A stretch of DNA of 64,000 nt from Ricordea florida. Taxonomy: Eukaryota > Cnidaria > Anthozoa > Corallimorpharia > Ricordeidae. The notes under the pieces were generated by a model that did not search any database, was not told where the DNA came from, and worked only from the letters and a program-made list of their open reading frames with translations. Where the stretch lies: contig OX453277.1 of NCBI GenBank assembly GCA_949710005.1, positions 436,001-500,000 on the forward strand, written 5' to 3'. Of this stretch, positions 38,220-49,644 are shown in pieces; position 1 is the first letter of the stretch; the number at the start of each line of letters is the position of its first letter. Made by a program: the position numbers and the translations under genes.

Positions 38220-40125
38220 TATCAACTGCCAGTTCTAGACACACTCAGCCCACCCAATCACAAATCAGCCGGTCGTTTAAAGTTTTTTGTTCCAAATTGG
38301 AGGAAAATAACCCAGGACTCATGGACATTACAGACAATTCAGGGATACAAGATCCCCTTCTTCAGTCGCCCCAGGCAGTGGCGTACGAGGGTCACCCGTA
38401 CCAAAAGCCATGCAGAGGCCCAACAAATGGACTTGGCAATTGCAAATCTGTTAGCAAAAGGAGCAGTGCGGGAAGTGCAATCACAGGACGACCAGTTCAC
38501 TTCAACCCTGTTTCTGGTACAAAAAGAAAATGGCGAGGCTCGCCCAGTTATCAATCTTCGGGCGCTAAATCGATTCCTAGGAAAGGAGTCCTTCAAAATG
38601 GAAGGACTACAGGTTGTGAGGTCTCTACTACAGAAAGGAGACTTTATGATGAAACTGGACCTGAAGGATGCATATTATGCAATCCCCATTCACTCATCTC
38701 ACAGGAAGTATCTGCGGTTTGTGTATCAGGACAGAGTCTACGAGTTTCAGTGCCTCCCATTTGGCCTCTCCTCTGCTCCCCGAGCCTTCACAAAAACTCT
38801 GAAACCAATGTTAGCAGTGCTCCGTTCACTAGGAATTCGGATTGTAATTTACATCGACGACATGCTACTTCTTCATCAAAAGAGCCAGGTGTTGCAGAGC
38901 CTGTTTGCGCAGCTGGTAGCCTTACTGGAAAATCTGGGCTTCCTGGTCAAGGTGGAGAAATGCTCACTTGCTCCATCCCAGTGTCTTGTCTTTCTAGGGG
39001 CCCAGTTGGACTCGACAACAATGACACTTTCTCTCCCTCAGCTAAAGCTAAACAGTATTTTGGGGGATTGTCGACTCCTCCTAGAACAGAGTTGTGTCCC
39101 GGTAAGGACTCTGGCCACACTGATTGGACGTTTGAGCCATGCCTCTCAAACCGGGATCATGCTTGCCCCTCTTCACTACAGAGCTCTCCAGCGCTTGCAC
39201 TTACAAGCTGTGACTCAGTATGGCCATGGGAGCAGAGTGTCAATCCGCTTGACCACACAAGCCCTGGCCGACCTGGAGTGGTGGGTCTCGGAGAGCCAAC
39301 ACCTGAATGGCTGTCCAATTCAGCTGCCCCCTATAGATGCTACCATCTGGACCGATGCGTCCAAGAAGGGTTGGGGTGCAGCATACCAGGGGAGATCTAC
39401 TGGCGGTCACTGGTGCGTGGAGGAGGCAACAGCACACATCAATGTCCTGGAATTACGAGCAGCAACCTTAGCCTTAAAAGCCCTGTTGCGGGTTCAACAG
39501 CCTCTGCCCAGCCTCTCCCCACTTGCGGTTAGACAACACGACAGCGGTGGCGTACATCAACAAGCGGGGGGGCCCACGCTCCCCTGCCCTGACCACTCAG
39601 GCACTGCAACTTTGGGCAGTGGCCCTGGAAGCAGGAGTGTCCCTGACAGCCCAGCATATTCCAGGGATTCAGAATGGAGTAGCAGACACTGCCTCCAGAC
39701 AGATCGAAAGCAGAACAGAGTGGACTCTGGACAAAGAGATCTTCCAATCAGTTTGTCAGAGGTTCTACACACCAGACGTGGACCTCTTTGCATCCCGCCT
39801 AACTCATCAAGTGCCAAAGTATGTCTCGAGGTACCCGGATCCAGGAGCTGTAGCCGTGGACGCATTTCTCCAGGACTGGAGCAAATGGACCTGTCTAATC
39901 CACCCTTCAGTGGTCCTTCTCCCTCGAATCCTCAGGAAGATAAGAGAAGATCAGGCAACAGCTCTCCTGATTGCACCCAACTGGTCTGGGCAACCATGGT
40001 TCCCAGAACTGCTTCAAATGCTGGTGGATCAACCTCCACTCCTACCCCAGTCTCCATCTCTGCTGTTCCTTCCATTTCAGCCCACCGTGCACCACCCTCT
40101 GTGGCAGTCACTGCATCTAGCAGTT
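38220..40125 (+). pseudogene. DIRS reverse transcriptase and RNase H
   Basis: RT motifs in order are GAVREVQSQDDQFTSTLFLV, ARPVINLRALNRFL, FMMKLDLKDAYYAIPI, FQCLPFGLSSAPRAFTKTL and VIYIDDMLLLHQ (catalytic DD). RNase H then begins with ATIWTDASKKGWGAA and NVLELRAATLALKAL. A frameshift at about 39520 moves the continuation RLDNTTAVAYINKRGG, QHIPGIQNGVADTASR and DVDLFASRLTHQVPKYVS into another frame (39523-40293). Residues needed for RT activity are intact but the frame is not. Confidence 0.9.
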
Positions 40126-41089
40126 TGGCCCTTATCAGGAATCATTACGAAACAACAGGCCTTTCAAAGGAAGTTGTTGACATCCTGCTGGCATCAAGAG
40201 GAGCAGCCACCCAAAAGCGGTATGCAGGCCCGTAGAAGGCATGGGTTCGCTGGTGTTCTCAACGGAGTATCTGTCCCATTTCAGCTCCTGTAGCAGAAGT
40301 CCTTGCTTTTCTGGCATCTCTAGTTACACAGGGGAATTTGGCGTACAGGACAGTAGCCCTCTATAAGTCGGCTATTTCTCAGACTCATGACCCAGTTGGC
40401 TCTACAGAGTTAGGACGCCTGCCTATTGTTTCGCGGTTTATGGAAGGTGTGTTTAAGAGTAAACCTCCCAAGCCAAAATATGCTGGTACATGGAATGTCC
40501 AAATGGCCTTATCATTCTTAGAGTCCCTTGAGCCCTTGGGGGATCTGACATTGAAGCAGCTTTCTTACAAGACAGTTCTATTGTTGGCACTCACATCAGC
40601 AGCACGAGCTCATGAACTATCTTCATTGGACTTGACCTACTCCCTTAAAAAGGAAGGTTCATGGGAATTTACTCTCCCCACACACACTAAGACCTCCAGG
40701 CCTGGTCACCCAGCCCGCAAGATTTTCCTTCCATCCTTCCAGGGAATCTCAAGATTTGTGTTGTGCGCAGCCTTACAGCCTACGTGGAGAAGACGAAGAA
40801 GTTGCGTACCTCCTCAAAGCTATTCGTGTCTTATATTTCCCCTTATAAAGCTATTTCAAGCCAGTCTGTTTCTCGATGGTTATCAAAGGCCTTACGGTTG
40901 GCTGGGATTGAATTAGGATATACCGGTCACTCAACTAGAGGAGCATCTACCTCTGCCGCCGCTGCAGCAGGACTGTCTGTTGAGCTCATCCTGGAAGCAG
41001 CAGATTGGGCTTCCGCACAGACCTTCGAACGCTTTTATCACAGGGAACACTCTAGTGGTTCCTTTTCCAGGGCAGTGTTGAACAGCTGA
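40126..41089 (+). pseudogene. DIRS tyrosine recombinase
   Basis: It begins in the RT frame with SKEVVDILLASRGAATQKRY. An in-frame TAG at 40233, where the family usually has Trp, interrupts GP-stop-KAWVRW. Then come LAYRTVALYKSAISQTHD, LLALTSAARAHELSSLDL (catalytic Arg) and, after a frameshift near 40760-40790, GYTGHSTRGASTSAAAAAG (H-x-x-R) and TFERFYHREHS (nucleophile Tyr). The full R-H-R-Y set is visible. It integrates the circular DIRS DNA in active copies. Confidence 0.85.
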
Positions 41090-41239
41090 ACTGATTTCTG
41101 ATTTTGTTTGTATTTCAGAACTTCTTTGTTGTTACTGTTGTTTGGGCTTCAATTATTGTCCAGCATGCCTCTTAGAACTTTATTAAAGGTTTGGTTATGC
41201 TATCTTATGTTGTTGCTCCGCTTGGCAGTATTGCTTTGG

Positions 41240-41375
41240 GAATTCTGCATCAGTATTGCGACTATCAGTCGGAGAGGGGTGAAGGAGAAATGATATTTCC
41301 CCGGAGGGTCAGTACTTACCTGACGGGGAGATGTGGTTCTCCGAACCCCTCGTAGACTGATATGAGCAATACTGG
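41240..41375 (+). repeat. DIRS internal complementary region
   Basis: The left half repeats the inverse of the element's left end and the right half the inverse of its right end, meeting at the shared 'aaatgatatttcc' near 41288-41300. Its presence with both terminal repeats shows the element is complete at the DNA level. Confidence 0.85.
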
Positions 41376-41698
41376 TCCCCAAGCCATTGCAGCTATCTTC
41401 CTTCCCCACCCTGGTACTGCCAATCGGTGCGGCCTCACTCGCCACTACTGCGAGGAAGAGCACATGCGCTTCGATTTCTTTATATTGTGGTACCCAGGCC
41501 GCGGCCGCGCGACATATGCATCAGTATTGCTCATATCAGTCTACGAGGGGTTCGGAGAACCACATCTCCCCGTCAGGTAAGTACTGACCCTCCGGGGAAA
41601 TATCATTTCTTGCCGTTTACATACAGTCTAAATCTTTGAATAAAACATAATTTTTTATTTTGGCTTTCTTTTCTATTGTATGACTATACTGAATCAAG

Positions 41699-41951
41699 TA
41701 TTGTGGGGACAGTTTCTAAAGAAACTGGTGCTGCGTCGGTGGGAAATTGAAACACAAGAAATTGGATAAATCAAACGAGTTGATTAAGTAAGTTATACCA
41801 CCGTAAGGTGAATGGGAGGTGCTGACGTTTCGAGCGTTAGCCCTTCGTCGGAGCGAATAACGAAGGGCTAACGCTCGAAACGTCAGCACCTCCCATTCAC
41901 CTTACGGTGGTATAACTTACTTAATCAACTCGTTTGATTTCTCCAATTTCT
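41699..41951. mobile_element. Foldback Penelope-like repeat insertion with 14-bp target duplication
   Basis: It is flanked by 'tatactgaatcaag' at 41685-41698 and 41952-41965. The insert is two inverted copies of the same terminal repeat meeting at 'cggagcgaataacg' near 41860. Arms include 'gaggtgctgacgtttcgagc' and its inverse, 'accttacggtggtataactt' and 'aatcaactcgtttgattt'. The left end also carries 'cagtttctaaagaaactggt', found in the other two copies. Confidence 0.85.
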
Positions 41952-41984
41952 TATACTGAATCAAGGTTTGTCTTGTCCTGGAAG

Positions 41985-42049
41985 CTTGAAGTCTGGAGAT
42001 ATCTACACTCACTGTACGCACGGCTTCCCCAGCACAATCGTGGACCCAG
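41985..42049 (+). pseudogene. Possible orphan exon, amidohydrolase-like
   Basis: One frame reads LKSGDIYTHCTHGFPSTIVD then PVTG, ending at a possible donor 'cacag|gtacag'. The pattern 'L+PGDI.THC.HG' is reminiscent of dihydroorotase-like amidohydrolases. A splice acceptor ('cctggaag|c') is weak, and no matching exon was found nearby. It could be a fragment cut off by the adjacent Penelope-like and DIRS insertions, or chance. Confidence 0.25.
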
Positions 42050-42065
42050 TCACAGGTACAGAAAT

Positions 42066-43554
42066 CATATACTCCAATAAGTCACACAGTTTAAATTACT
42101 AACAGGGAGAATAAACAAACCACGGAACCAACTCCTGACAAATACCTTCAACATATCAAACTCTTCCCCCACAGAGTGGAACATTTTATTTTCACTGATC
42201 TTACTCGAGATAATTGATAAAACTGCGCATGAGCAATGGCTCAAGTTCAAACTGGCGGAAAAAGCAACAGTACGTCGTAGCCTCTCGACGTTTGTGAAAC
42301 TAATGTTTGCAATTCTGGACAAGAAAAATAGAAAAAAATATATACATTCTTGTTCGACTTGAGACATGGCCGCGACTCCGCCTCTTGGACAGCCGCCGAA
42401 ATATGTGCCCATGATGGATTTTGGCCCGACATAATCAGCCCTGATATTCACGTGTAAAACTATCAAGGCCCAGTATATGACCTTCCAGTGATAATGACCA
42501 AAATGATTCACGTCGGCATGCCTTTGCATGACGTCATTAAATCTTTTACCATGACGCACGCATTCGCCATAGGAGTGGAGTAACTTGATTTGCTCCTTGA
42601 GTGTCAGTCATGTTGCAGATGTAACCATACCAAGGGAAGAAGCTGTCGATATGTATTGGTCTCGAAGATTAACTTTTTCATCAGTTGATCAACACCCGGT
42701 TAGTACCTGTCGCAGTGTGGAAGGACGATATACGATATCATGTCACTCAAGCTAACCGATTTCCCAGCCCTTCGAGCCAATCAGAAGGCAAGATGGCGGA
42801 TATGGATACCTTGGTTGTCAAAGATGATATAGAATTCTAACATTAGTTGATTTATCCCCTAAGGGATAAACTACAGTACATCACTGAGTATTGTGACAAC
42901 TAACCAAATGTTCATTGACTCATTGCAGTTTTACGTTTTGCGTACAGCTGTTATGCAACTGCATTTAAGGCATTTTCTGTTGCTGCTGCAGTAACGAGGA
43001 TGAGATAATACGATAAGAAATAAAATTTCAATACGTGATAACGGAGGATAAATATTGTTTGAGAAACGATAAGATAAAAATTGCAATTTGAAAAGCGACC
43101 GCTAGCCTAACGACAAGGTAAGAACAGATTTAGGGAGTGGGAGGAGGGGCATACTTGATGTCCTGAATATTAAAAAAAAGACTTCTGATAGGCTACCTGT
43201 GATCAACATAACTTACCAACAAGGACTTTGAACACTTGCCATAAGCCCACAGGGAACTTATCAGGCGTTTCTTACCGTCACCACCCCTGAGAAAAAACAA
43301 TGAAAAGGCGAAGTTCAATGTTACTAATCTATCCTCCGGCATCTTCCTCCTCGTCACTTTTGACGATACGTTTGCTTATGAAAGGTAACATTGTCTAAAC
43401 AGGAGTTCAAACAATGGAAGATGACGTCATTTCCGTCCAATTTTTCTGCTGGGCCGGAGCTATCAACACGTTACAGCCGAAGTATGACTCATGCGCTTTA
43501 AGATCGCGTCTGCGGAGGGACGAGTATTCACCAGGGTCAACTGATCGAGTCAAG
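42066..43554. other. Gene-free stretch upstream of the acidic-protein gene
   Basis: No supported coding region. 'gagacatgg' at 42361 opens a 22-codon ORF (MAATPPLGQPPKYVPMMDFG) that ends at TAA with no donor before the stop. The promoter and 5' UTR of the downstream gene should lie in the last few hundred bases. No TATA box is evident. Confidence 0.4.
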
Positions 43555-46500
43555 ATGAAAGTAGCTGTGGGTTTTCTGCTTGTTTGTGTTGCTATTCCAC
43601 ATGGTAAGTCCTTGCTCTTTCGTTTGAATTCTTCCCTTCAAATGTCTTCCTCCAGTGTGGCGAAGAAATGCCGTTTTCAAATCATTCAGCAAAACGCAAC
43701 AAACCATCCTAAACGTCATCGTATTTCGCGGCTTTTGTATTTCCTTCGCTCTATCGAAACTTCTATAAATGCTTTCTCTGAGCCTCAAATCCTGCTCTCT
43801 TTTTAGCACTAAAATGTATCAGTTATCCCTGCCTTATAATGGTACACCACCAAATGGGTAACCAAATATAGCTGGTCTGAAAGTTCGCTCGCTTTCTTCA
43901 CAATTGTGGTTTTCTTCACAATGGTAGCTTGCTACTTAGTAGGGGCATTTTGAAACATTTTGAATTCCTCTATGTAAAGTAGAGACTTCTTTTGCAAATG
44001 ACATGTGACAGTCTGGAACAACCTGTATAAGAAGATGTGAAACAGTTGCGTAAGTGGCGAAACAGACACAGCAATGGCGGGTCAAACTGGTAAACTTCCT
44101 CTCTACTGAAACGACAACGATATGTATTATGTAAAGAAAATGTATGGCAAAGCGAAAGCATTATCTAAGCGCTACGTCATGATGAATTTTCTTTCACAAT
44201 CTCAACATAAATTAGAATGCGTCATAAAAAGACTTAAGTCAACTGGTTTCTTTCACAAAGTAGTGACAGACCATCATTTGTCTTTTGTTAGTCAGGGAGT
44301 GATTTGTTTATCACATTGTTGACTTCTCATTTCACGAAACGTCAGAGAGCAGAAAAAGGGATTCGTTGTAACCTAAAAATGCCTTTGGTGAAAACTGCCT
44401 CGTAAATTTGTTTTATGCGTCATCGGGGCATTGATTCGTAATCCAAAGCTTTTTCAGCATAACGTTGGAAATCTTCCAAAGTGCAGCTCTCTTTCCGTGC
44501 GTCTCGCCTGGAAAGTTGTCCAGAAAGTATTCAAACCAGGGAGAATCGCGAGTGTCACAGTAGCATTCAGGTGCTTCTTGAGTTAGGATTTGCACGCATT
44601 CCAGCGGAGACTCTAAGTTTAATGCGCTATAAAAACAGTCAGACAATATCTGCTATGAAAGTTACGGGTTGGCTATTTGGAAAGAAATTTAACTGAGAGA
44701 TTCTGGCTTCTCTCAGTCCAGCGAAATGTAGCAGTAAAGTGAACTTTAGAACCACACAGCGTGAACCGAAATTCTATTCCAGAAGTTTGTTTTTCCACCT
44801 TGGCATAATGAAAATCCTCTTAGCTTTAATGAACCTTAGACGTGTTATATCATTTCTCCATCTGCGCAAATATTCGGCCGCAGTTGATCAGCTTTTCTTG
44901 ATGGGGTCAGATTCGTGCGATCTTTTGACAGCTTAAGAGGATCGCCTTACAGAGAAAAATAAATTCACATCTAACGAGAAGGTTGTACTGAGCGTTTATT
45001 AAAAGCATCGAGTTTACCGTGAGTGTGTTCAGGTTATCACTATTGTAGGCAATTCCTGACAGCTACATGATTACACACATACATCCAATGATGAGCCAAT
45101 ATTTTCGAGGAAACAAATTTTAAAAGTTATATACAGTAAGGCCTTAGTGTCAACACAGAATGATAACGAACGATATTGATATCTCTTCAAGGAGAATTAA
45201 GTCAGTTAAACCCGCAAACCAGAATTAAATGAGTGGTGTGTTTTTTAAGGATATGTCAACGGGTGCTTCCATTTATGTAGTAAAATAGAACCACTGTTCA
45301 GCAAAACGAAACTCGACCAAAGTACAAAGAAACCTCGCAATGCATGATTTAATCCCTAGAAAGGGAGTTTAAGTCCACGTTGTAAAACAAGCAGTACCAT
45401 GTGTGTTCAACATTTTTATTTGTGGATTAAACTATGTGGTGTGATCATTTCTTGTACTGTGGTAGTATTTGTTTTACCATACAGTGTGATTTTAACCTTC
45501 TCATCAGTCGCGGGGCATCACACCCTGCAGTGTGACCGTACTGAACAGAACTGTTCTGTGGTACTGTTTGTTTTACTATACAGTGGATCAAACCATACAG
45601 ATCAAACCATTCTTTGGAAAGCTACTGAACAGTACTCTTCTGTGATACTGTTTGTTTTACAACACAGTGTGGTTCTAACTTTTTCATCAGTGAATCAAAC
45701 CATGCAATGTGACCATTCTTTGGAAGGCTAAATTTACTAAACACTGAACTGTACTTTGGTACTGTTAGTTGCTGGCGAGCCTTAGCGAGAGCGCAGCCTA
45801 TTCTTATCAATAGCGTGTAAAATCAGAAATTTGTCGGATGTAAGATTCCAGGCATGAACAGTCGATTGTTTTCGTATTATTCCGGGCATCTAATAAGATC
45901 GCAATCATGCTTTGTCCGTTAAGGTAAAACAAATTTTTGCAATCACCGATTCAAAATGTCGATCTTTCGTTGAGGCGAAGCGAAGCATTCAACTGTGAAA
46001 TCAAATGACTGTTTGGATTTCGAGACAAAATCTGTTTTTGTTCCACCCGTTGAGATCATCCATTCGAACGTTGACTCCAATAACGTTGAGCAATTCGCGC
46101 GTCGAAAACGAATTAATATTAGGAATTCCTCGCTGAGTGCTCCTTTTTCTGAAGAAAAAAGTCTTGATTGTGACATTTACAACGTAAATTATGGAAATCG
46201 CCGACAGGACTTTCTGGAATATTAAAAACACTTGTTATCCCGACCTTTGTTCAGCCTTGATGAATACTTTCACTACTTACAAGCATGCTATTGGTGCCCT
46301 TAGAAATGTTAGTTTAGCTTTTGTTTGTGAACCAAATAGTTCATTTTACACTTCTGACCCTAGCGCTAGAAAACTGTGATACTATGTCAAGAGACAACAG
46401 CTGTATTCAAATTCGGTTATCTAGGTGCACGAGATGACATGTGAGAACTTTGATATCATCCCTGTTGAGTTTATATATTGACAATATCTCTATTTTGGTA

Positions 46501-49469
46501 GTTCTTGGACAAGAACATAACCGATTGCGCTATGGCTCAATCAATTCCCACCACCACCACTATTCCCCCCTCCCCCCCCCTCCCCCCCAGACCGGAGCGT
46601 TTGTAAAAATTTCCTCCCCCAGGAATGGTGGGTAATATACTGACTTAAGTCAGCCTACGTGTGCGTCATTGTCAGAAATAACACTTGCTTTCAGATTTTG
46701 TAAAATTTATCCTTGCTTCGATGTTTATTTCAGTTAACAACACCCCTACCCTAACAAATCAAAAATATTTCCACTGCCGTTCACATTTAGAATTGTATTG
46801 CCAGTATTCCTTCTACCTCACGCCAGCACTTAATTTCACATTGAAACTCCTAGTTTTACTCTATAGATCATCGATCCTTCAGAGTAAGATAAAAAAAACA
46901 ATACCACATTACTCAGTGTGATCTTTGGTTGCTTTCAAAGCTTTACACCAGTAAAATTAGCGTGGTATTTGATAGGGGAAGCAATCTGTTCAGTTGTAAT
47001 TGTTCCTTCTATTTTCTTGTTTCAATCAGCTTTGGCGGGTTTTGGTTTCTTTCGAGACCTATCGTCTTTGGCTGAAAGTGGAAAAACCATCGGTAGCGAA
47101 CTAGTCGATCAGGTGGAGAAACATGTCGGTAAGGCGCAAGAAATGGTGGAAGGTCATAGAGAACGAATGAAGGAATTCAAGAAACAAGCAAAGCAAATCT
47201 GGAATGAGCACATGGAAAAATTGGCTGCACGAAAAGGCGAAGCCAAGGAATTGTGGAAAGAACACAAAAACAACTTATTAGAGAAAAATGAGGAACTGAT
47301 GAAACAGTGGAGAGAGAAGGAAGGCCTGTGGCGTGCCAAAGCAGAGGAGGTTTGAACAACAGTTATTTTGATTGAGAAAAAGAAAAAGGTTCGAGAGGTT
47401 GCTTAACCCTTTTACTCTCACAAGCGATCAACATACAATTTCTCTTTACAACATAAGTACATGATAAAGTAGAGTTATAAGGAGAAATGATAAAATAGAC
47501 AACTGAAAGTTAATGAATCAATCTAATAGCACATTCTCTAAAATAGCCTATTATACAATGTAAGGCAAACATTGAGGAGAGTTGCTTCCCAGAGCTTGGG
47601 TGGTAAATGTTAATGTTTTCCCTGACTGAAATTCTCAGTTTGGCGCTTCGCGAATATTTCCTCAAGGCGTTACTGACACGGCTTTTCCCGGCCATGTGGA
47701 AGGCAAACAAGCTCTGCGTCTGTAAAGCACTCTGTGAAAATGGATTAACCCTTTCACTCCCAAGAGTAACTTTATAGATTTTATCCTGCCAAACGCCAGA
47801 CCATTTTACTCGTCAAATGGAGACTCCTTGGGAGTGAAAGGGTCAAACCCATTACTCAATCTTATGTCAATCATCTTTATTTTTGCAGACATGGACAAAG
47901 TTTAGGAGTCGCGTTGAATTGAGCCTGGAAAAAGTCAAAGAAAGCATTGCCGGAATTGAGGAGAGCCTGGAAACTACCCTTCCCGAAAGCCCTCGGGAGT
48001 TGATGAAAGCCTTGAAAATGAGGCTAAAAGCTCTCACTCTGTAAGTAACAGGAAAAACTGAGCCTGCAGTACACTTACACAAAGTACTTACACAAAGTGA
48101 CAGTTAGAGTTAAAAAAATATGTTAACCAAATCAGATGCAAGGCTCCTGAAAGAAATTCACGACCACAAACAATTAGAGATGACTGATACTCTTGAAAGC
48201 GAAAACGCTTGTGCATATGTGTTAGATTTTGTTACTTAGATGAAAACTGGATTAGATTCTTGTCTCCACTGTTTGATATTTTAGAAAATTGATTTCCAAG
48301 CGGTTATCGTTTGTACCTTTTTGAATTAAATCAAAAAAGACTTTTCAAAAAGTAATATGTGTAAATTTCAGTGTTCAAGGTTAAGTAATGGTCCGGCTAA
48401 AAGGTAGGCAGGTGTACGGCAAAACTCATTAAAAAGGTGCGAACAGTTAATTGTTAATTCCATTTAAATCGCCTCATCTCATTGGCTAATACCAAAAAAA
48501 TCCCGAAAAAACAATGAAAAAATTCAAAAAAACGTAATTTTTAGACCTTGTCTTTTCCATATCCTTATTTTCTCTCTCTCGACCAAATTTGGCTCTTGTT
48601 CTATGCGCCAATTAGCACCACAAAATTAACTGACATATTGCCGAGCCCTATTGTTTTTCTGCCTGCTTCTTAGCCGGACCATTACTTAAATTGTCTTCTA
48701 TTACTGCGCCAGCGCTTATTTTTTCTCCTTTTTGAGTGAGCAAAACGAAAGGTGCTTACTTAAGCTTCACAGCTCGAACAACACGTGTAAGGAAATAAAA
48801 CAACTACCAAAAGTTAAAACTAAAAACTGCACATAGCAACTAGGTGGACGATCAGATATAGTTTTAACTAGAGTAACGTCAAACTATGTCTGAACTACCA
48901 AATATTTACGCATTAGAAAAGAAAAGACTAATTGATATCTCGTTTGTAGGTTACTTAAGGATCTGTATAAATCAAGATTCGAGGAAGAGATTACAGAAGA
49001 AATCCAACCCACTATCCCAGAGGAGGAAGTGATGACAGCACCAACTGAACCAGAAGTAGAACCAGAGATGTACACTACTGACCTGCCCCCCGAAGAACTC
49101 GAGCCCACTGAGAATACCAAGACCCCCACCACCAAAGTGTCCACGGAGATTCCCGAAGAGGAAGGCAAGGATTGGTGGGAAGGACCAGAAGGCGATGGCA
49201 TGATTGGTGACGAAGAGTCACCAGAAGGTGATGAAGACGATTCTCTGGAAGAAGAGAGTCCATCGGAGGAAGAAGATGAGGATGATGATGAAGGCGAGGA
49301 TGAAGAGAGCGAGTCTGAAGAAGATGAGTCAGAGAGTGACGAAAACTCGCCAGATGATTTTTCAGCTAGGCTTAAGCGCGGTAAGACCCGCGCAAAAAAC
49401 TTGATGAGGGAATTGTTGCGCAAATACTGGGCAAAACGTACCAGGGAGAATGAATCTAGTGAGCCTTAA
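43555..49469 (+). CDS. Secreted coiled-coil protein with Glu/Asp/Ser-rich acidic domain
   Basis: Four exons (43555-43603, 47030-47349, 47889-48040, 48950-49469) join in phase to 346 residues. A signal peptide is clear (MKVAVGFLLVCVAIPHALAG). Residues about 45-170 are rich in Lys, Glu, Gln and Trp without Pro (KEFKKQAKQIWNEHMEKLAA), as in a long amphipathic helix or coiled coil. Residues about 195-250 are Pro/Glu/Thr-rich and about 258-309 are almost purely Asp, Glu and Ser (EEEDEDDDEGEDEESESEED). A basic tail (ARLKRGKTRAKNLM) follows, with a dibasic site. I do not recognise the family. A secreted protein this acidic in a cnidarian would suit calcium binding, for example in a skeletal organic matrix; that is inference. 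A polyadenylation signal lies 170 bp past the stop. Confidence 0.82.
45448..45775 (+). repeat. Satellite-like tandem repeat, about 85-110 bp unit
   Basis: 'gtggtactgtttgttttac' recurs at about 45459, 45557 and 45642. Each is followed by versions of 'acagtgtg.ttctaacttt', 'atcaaaccatgcagtgtgacc' and 'tttggaaagctactgaacag'. The same monomer occurs at 63800-64000 and, inverted, at 55450-55560 and 61680-61740. It lies inside intron 1 of the acidic-protein gene. Confidence 0.8.
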
Positions 49470-49638
49470 ATGCCCTTATGTCCACATCAGCTCCTTTAAT
49501 CGCCAACAAGATGAATCCCTGGCGTCATTAATGGTGTTTTTACATTTGCACGTTGATTTTAAGTAGATACTTAGCGTTTCCAAGAACATTTTCGGAGGTT
49601 TTATCTAGTGTGGGCTCGGGCATATTTTATCGCATTCC

Positions 49639-49644
49639 AATAAA
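49639..49644 (+). promoter_or_regulatory. Polyadenylation signal of the acidic-protein gene
   Basis: AATAAA lies 170 bp after the TAA, in AT-rich 3' UTR sequence. It is the first canonical signal after the stop. Confidence 0.6.

Larger units (their letters stand above)
36888..41611 (+). mobile_element. DIRS retrotransposon, full architecture, coding-inactive
   Basis: The element has gag, RT-RNase H and tyrosine recombinase in order, and the split inverted repeats of DIRS-1. The left terminal repeat is at 36888-37015 and the inverted right repeat at about 41446-41611, sharing about 80 bp that includes 'ggccgcggcctgggtacc' and 'caatataaagaaatcgaagc'. The internal complementary region at 41240-41375 has a first half matching the outer left end ('ccatcagtcggagaggggtg', one mismatch) and a second half matching the outer right end ('tacgaggggttcggagaacc'), as needed for circle formation. 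There is no target duplication, as expected for recombinase insertion. Two or three frameshifts and one in-frame stop inactivate it. Confidence 0.92.

Noticed and set aside
38297-39532. 411-codon ORF overlapping the DIRS RT
   Set aside because: Wrong frame for the RT motifs. It is a compositional shadow.
42247-42559. Minus-strand ORFs and the small plus ORF MAATPPLGQPPKYVPM
   Set aside because: No splice context or domain. Too short to support.
49029-49469. Stand-alone start at 49029 for the acidic ORF, and Ser-rich ORF on the opposite strand
   Set aside because: The frame extends upstream to a good acceptor at 48949 and joins three earlier exons. The minus-strand Ser-rich ORF is its shadow.
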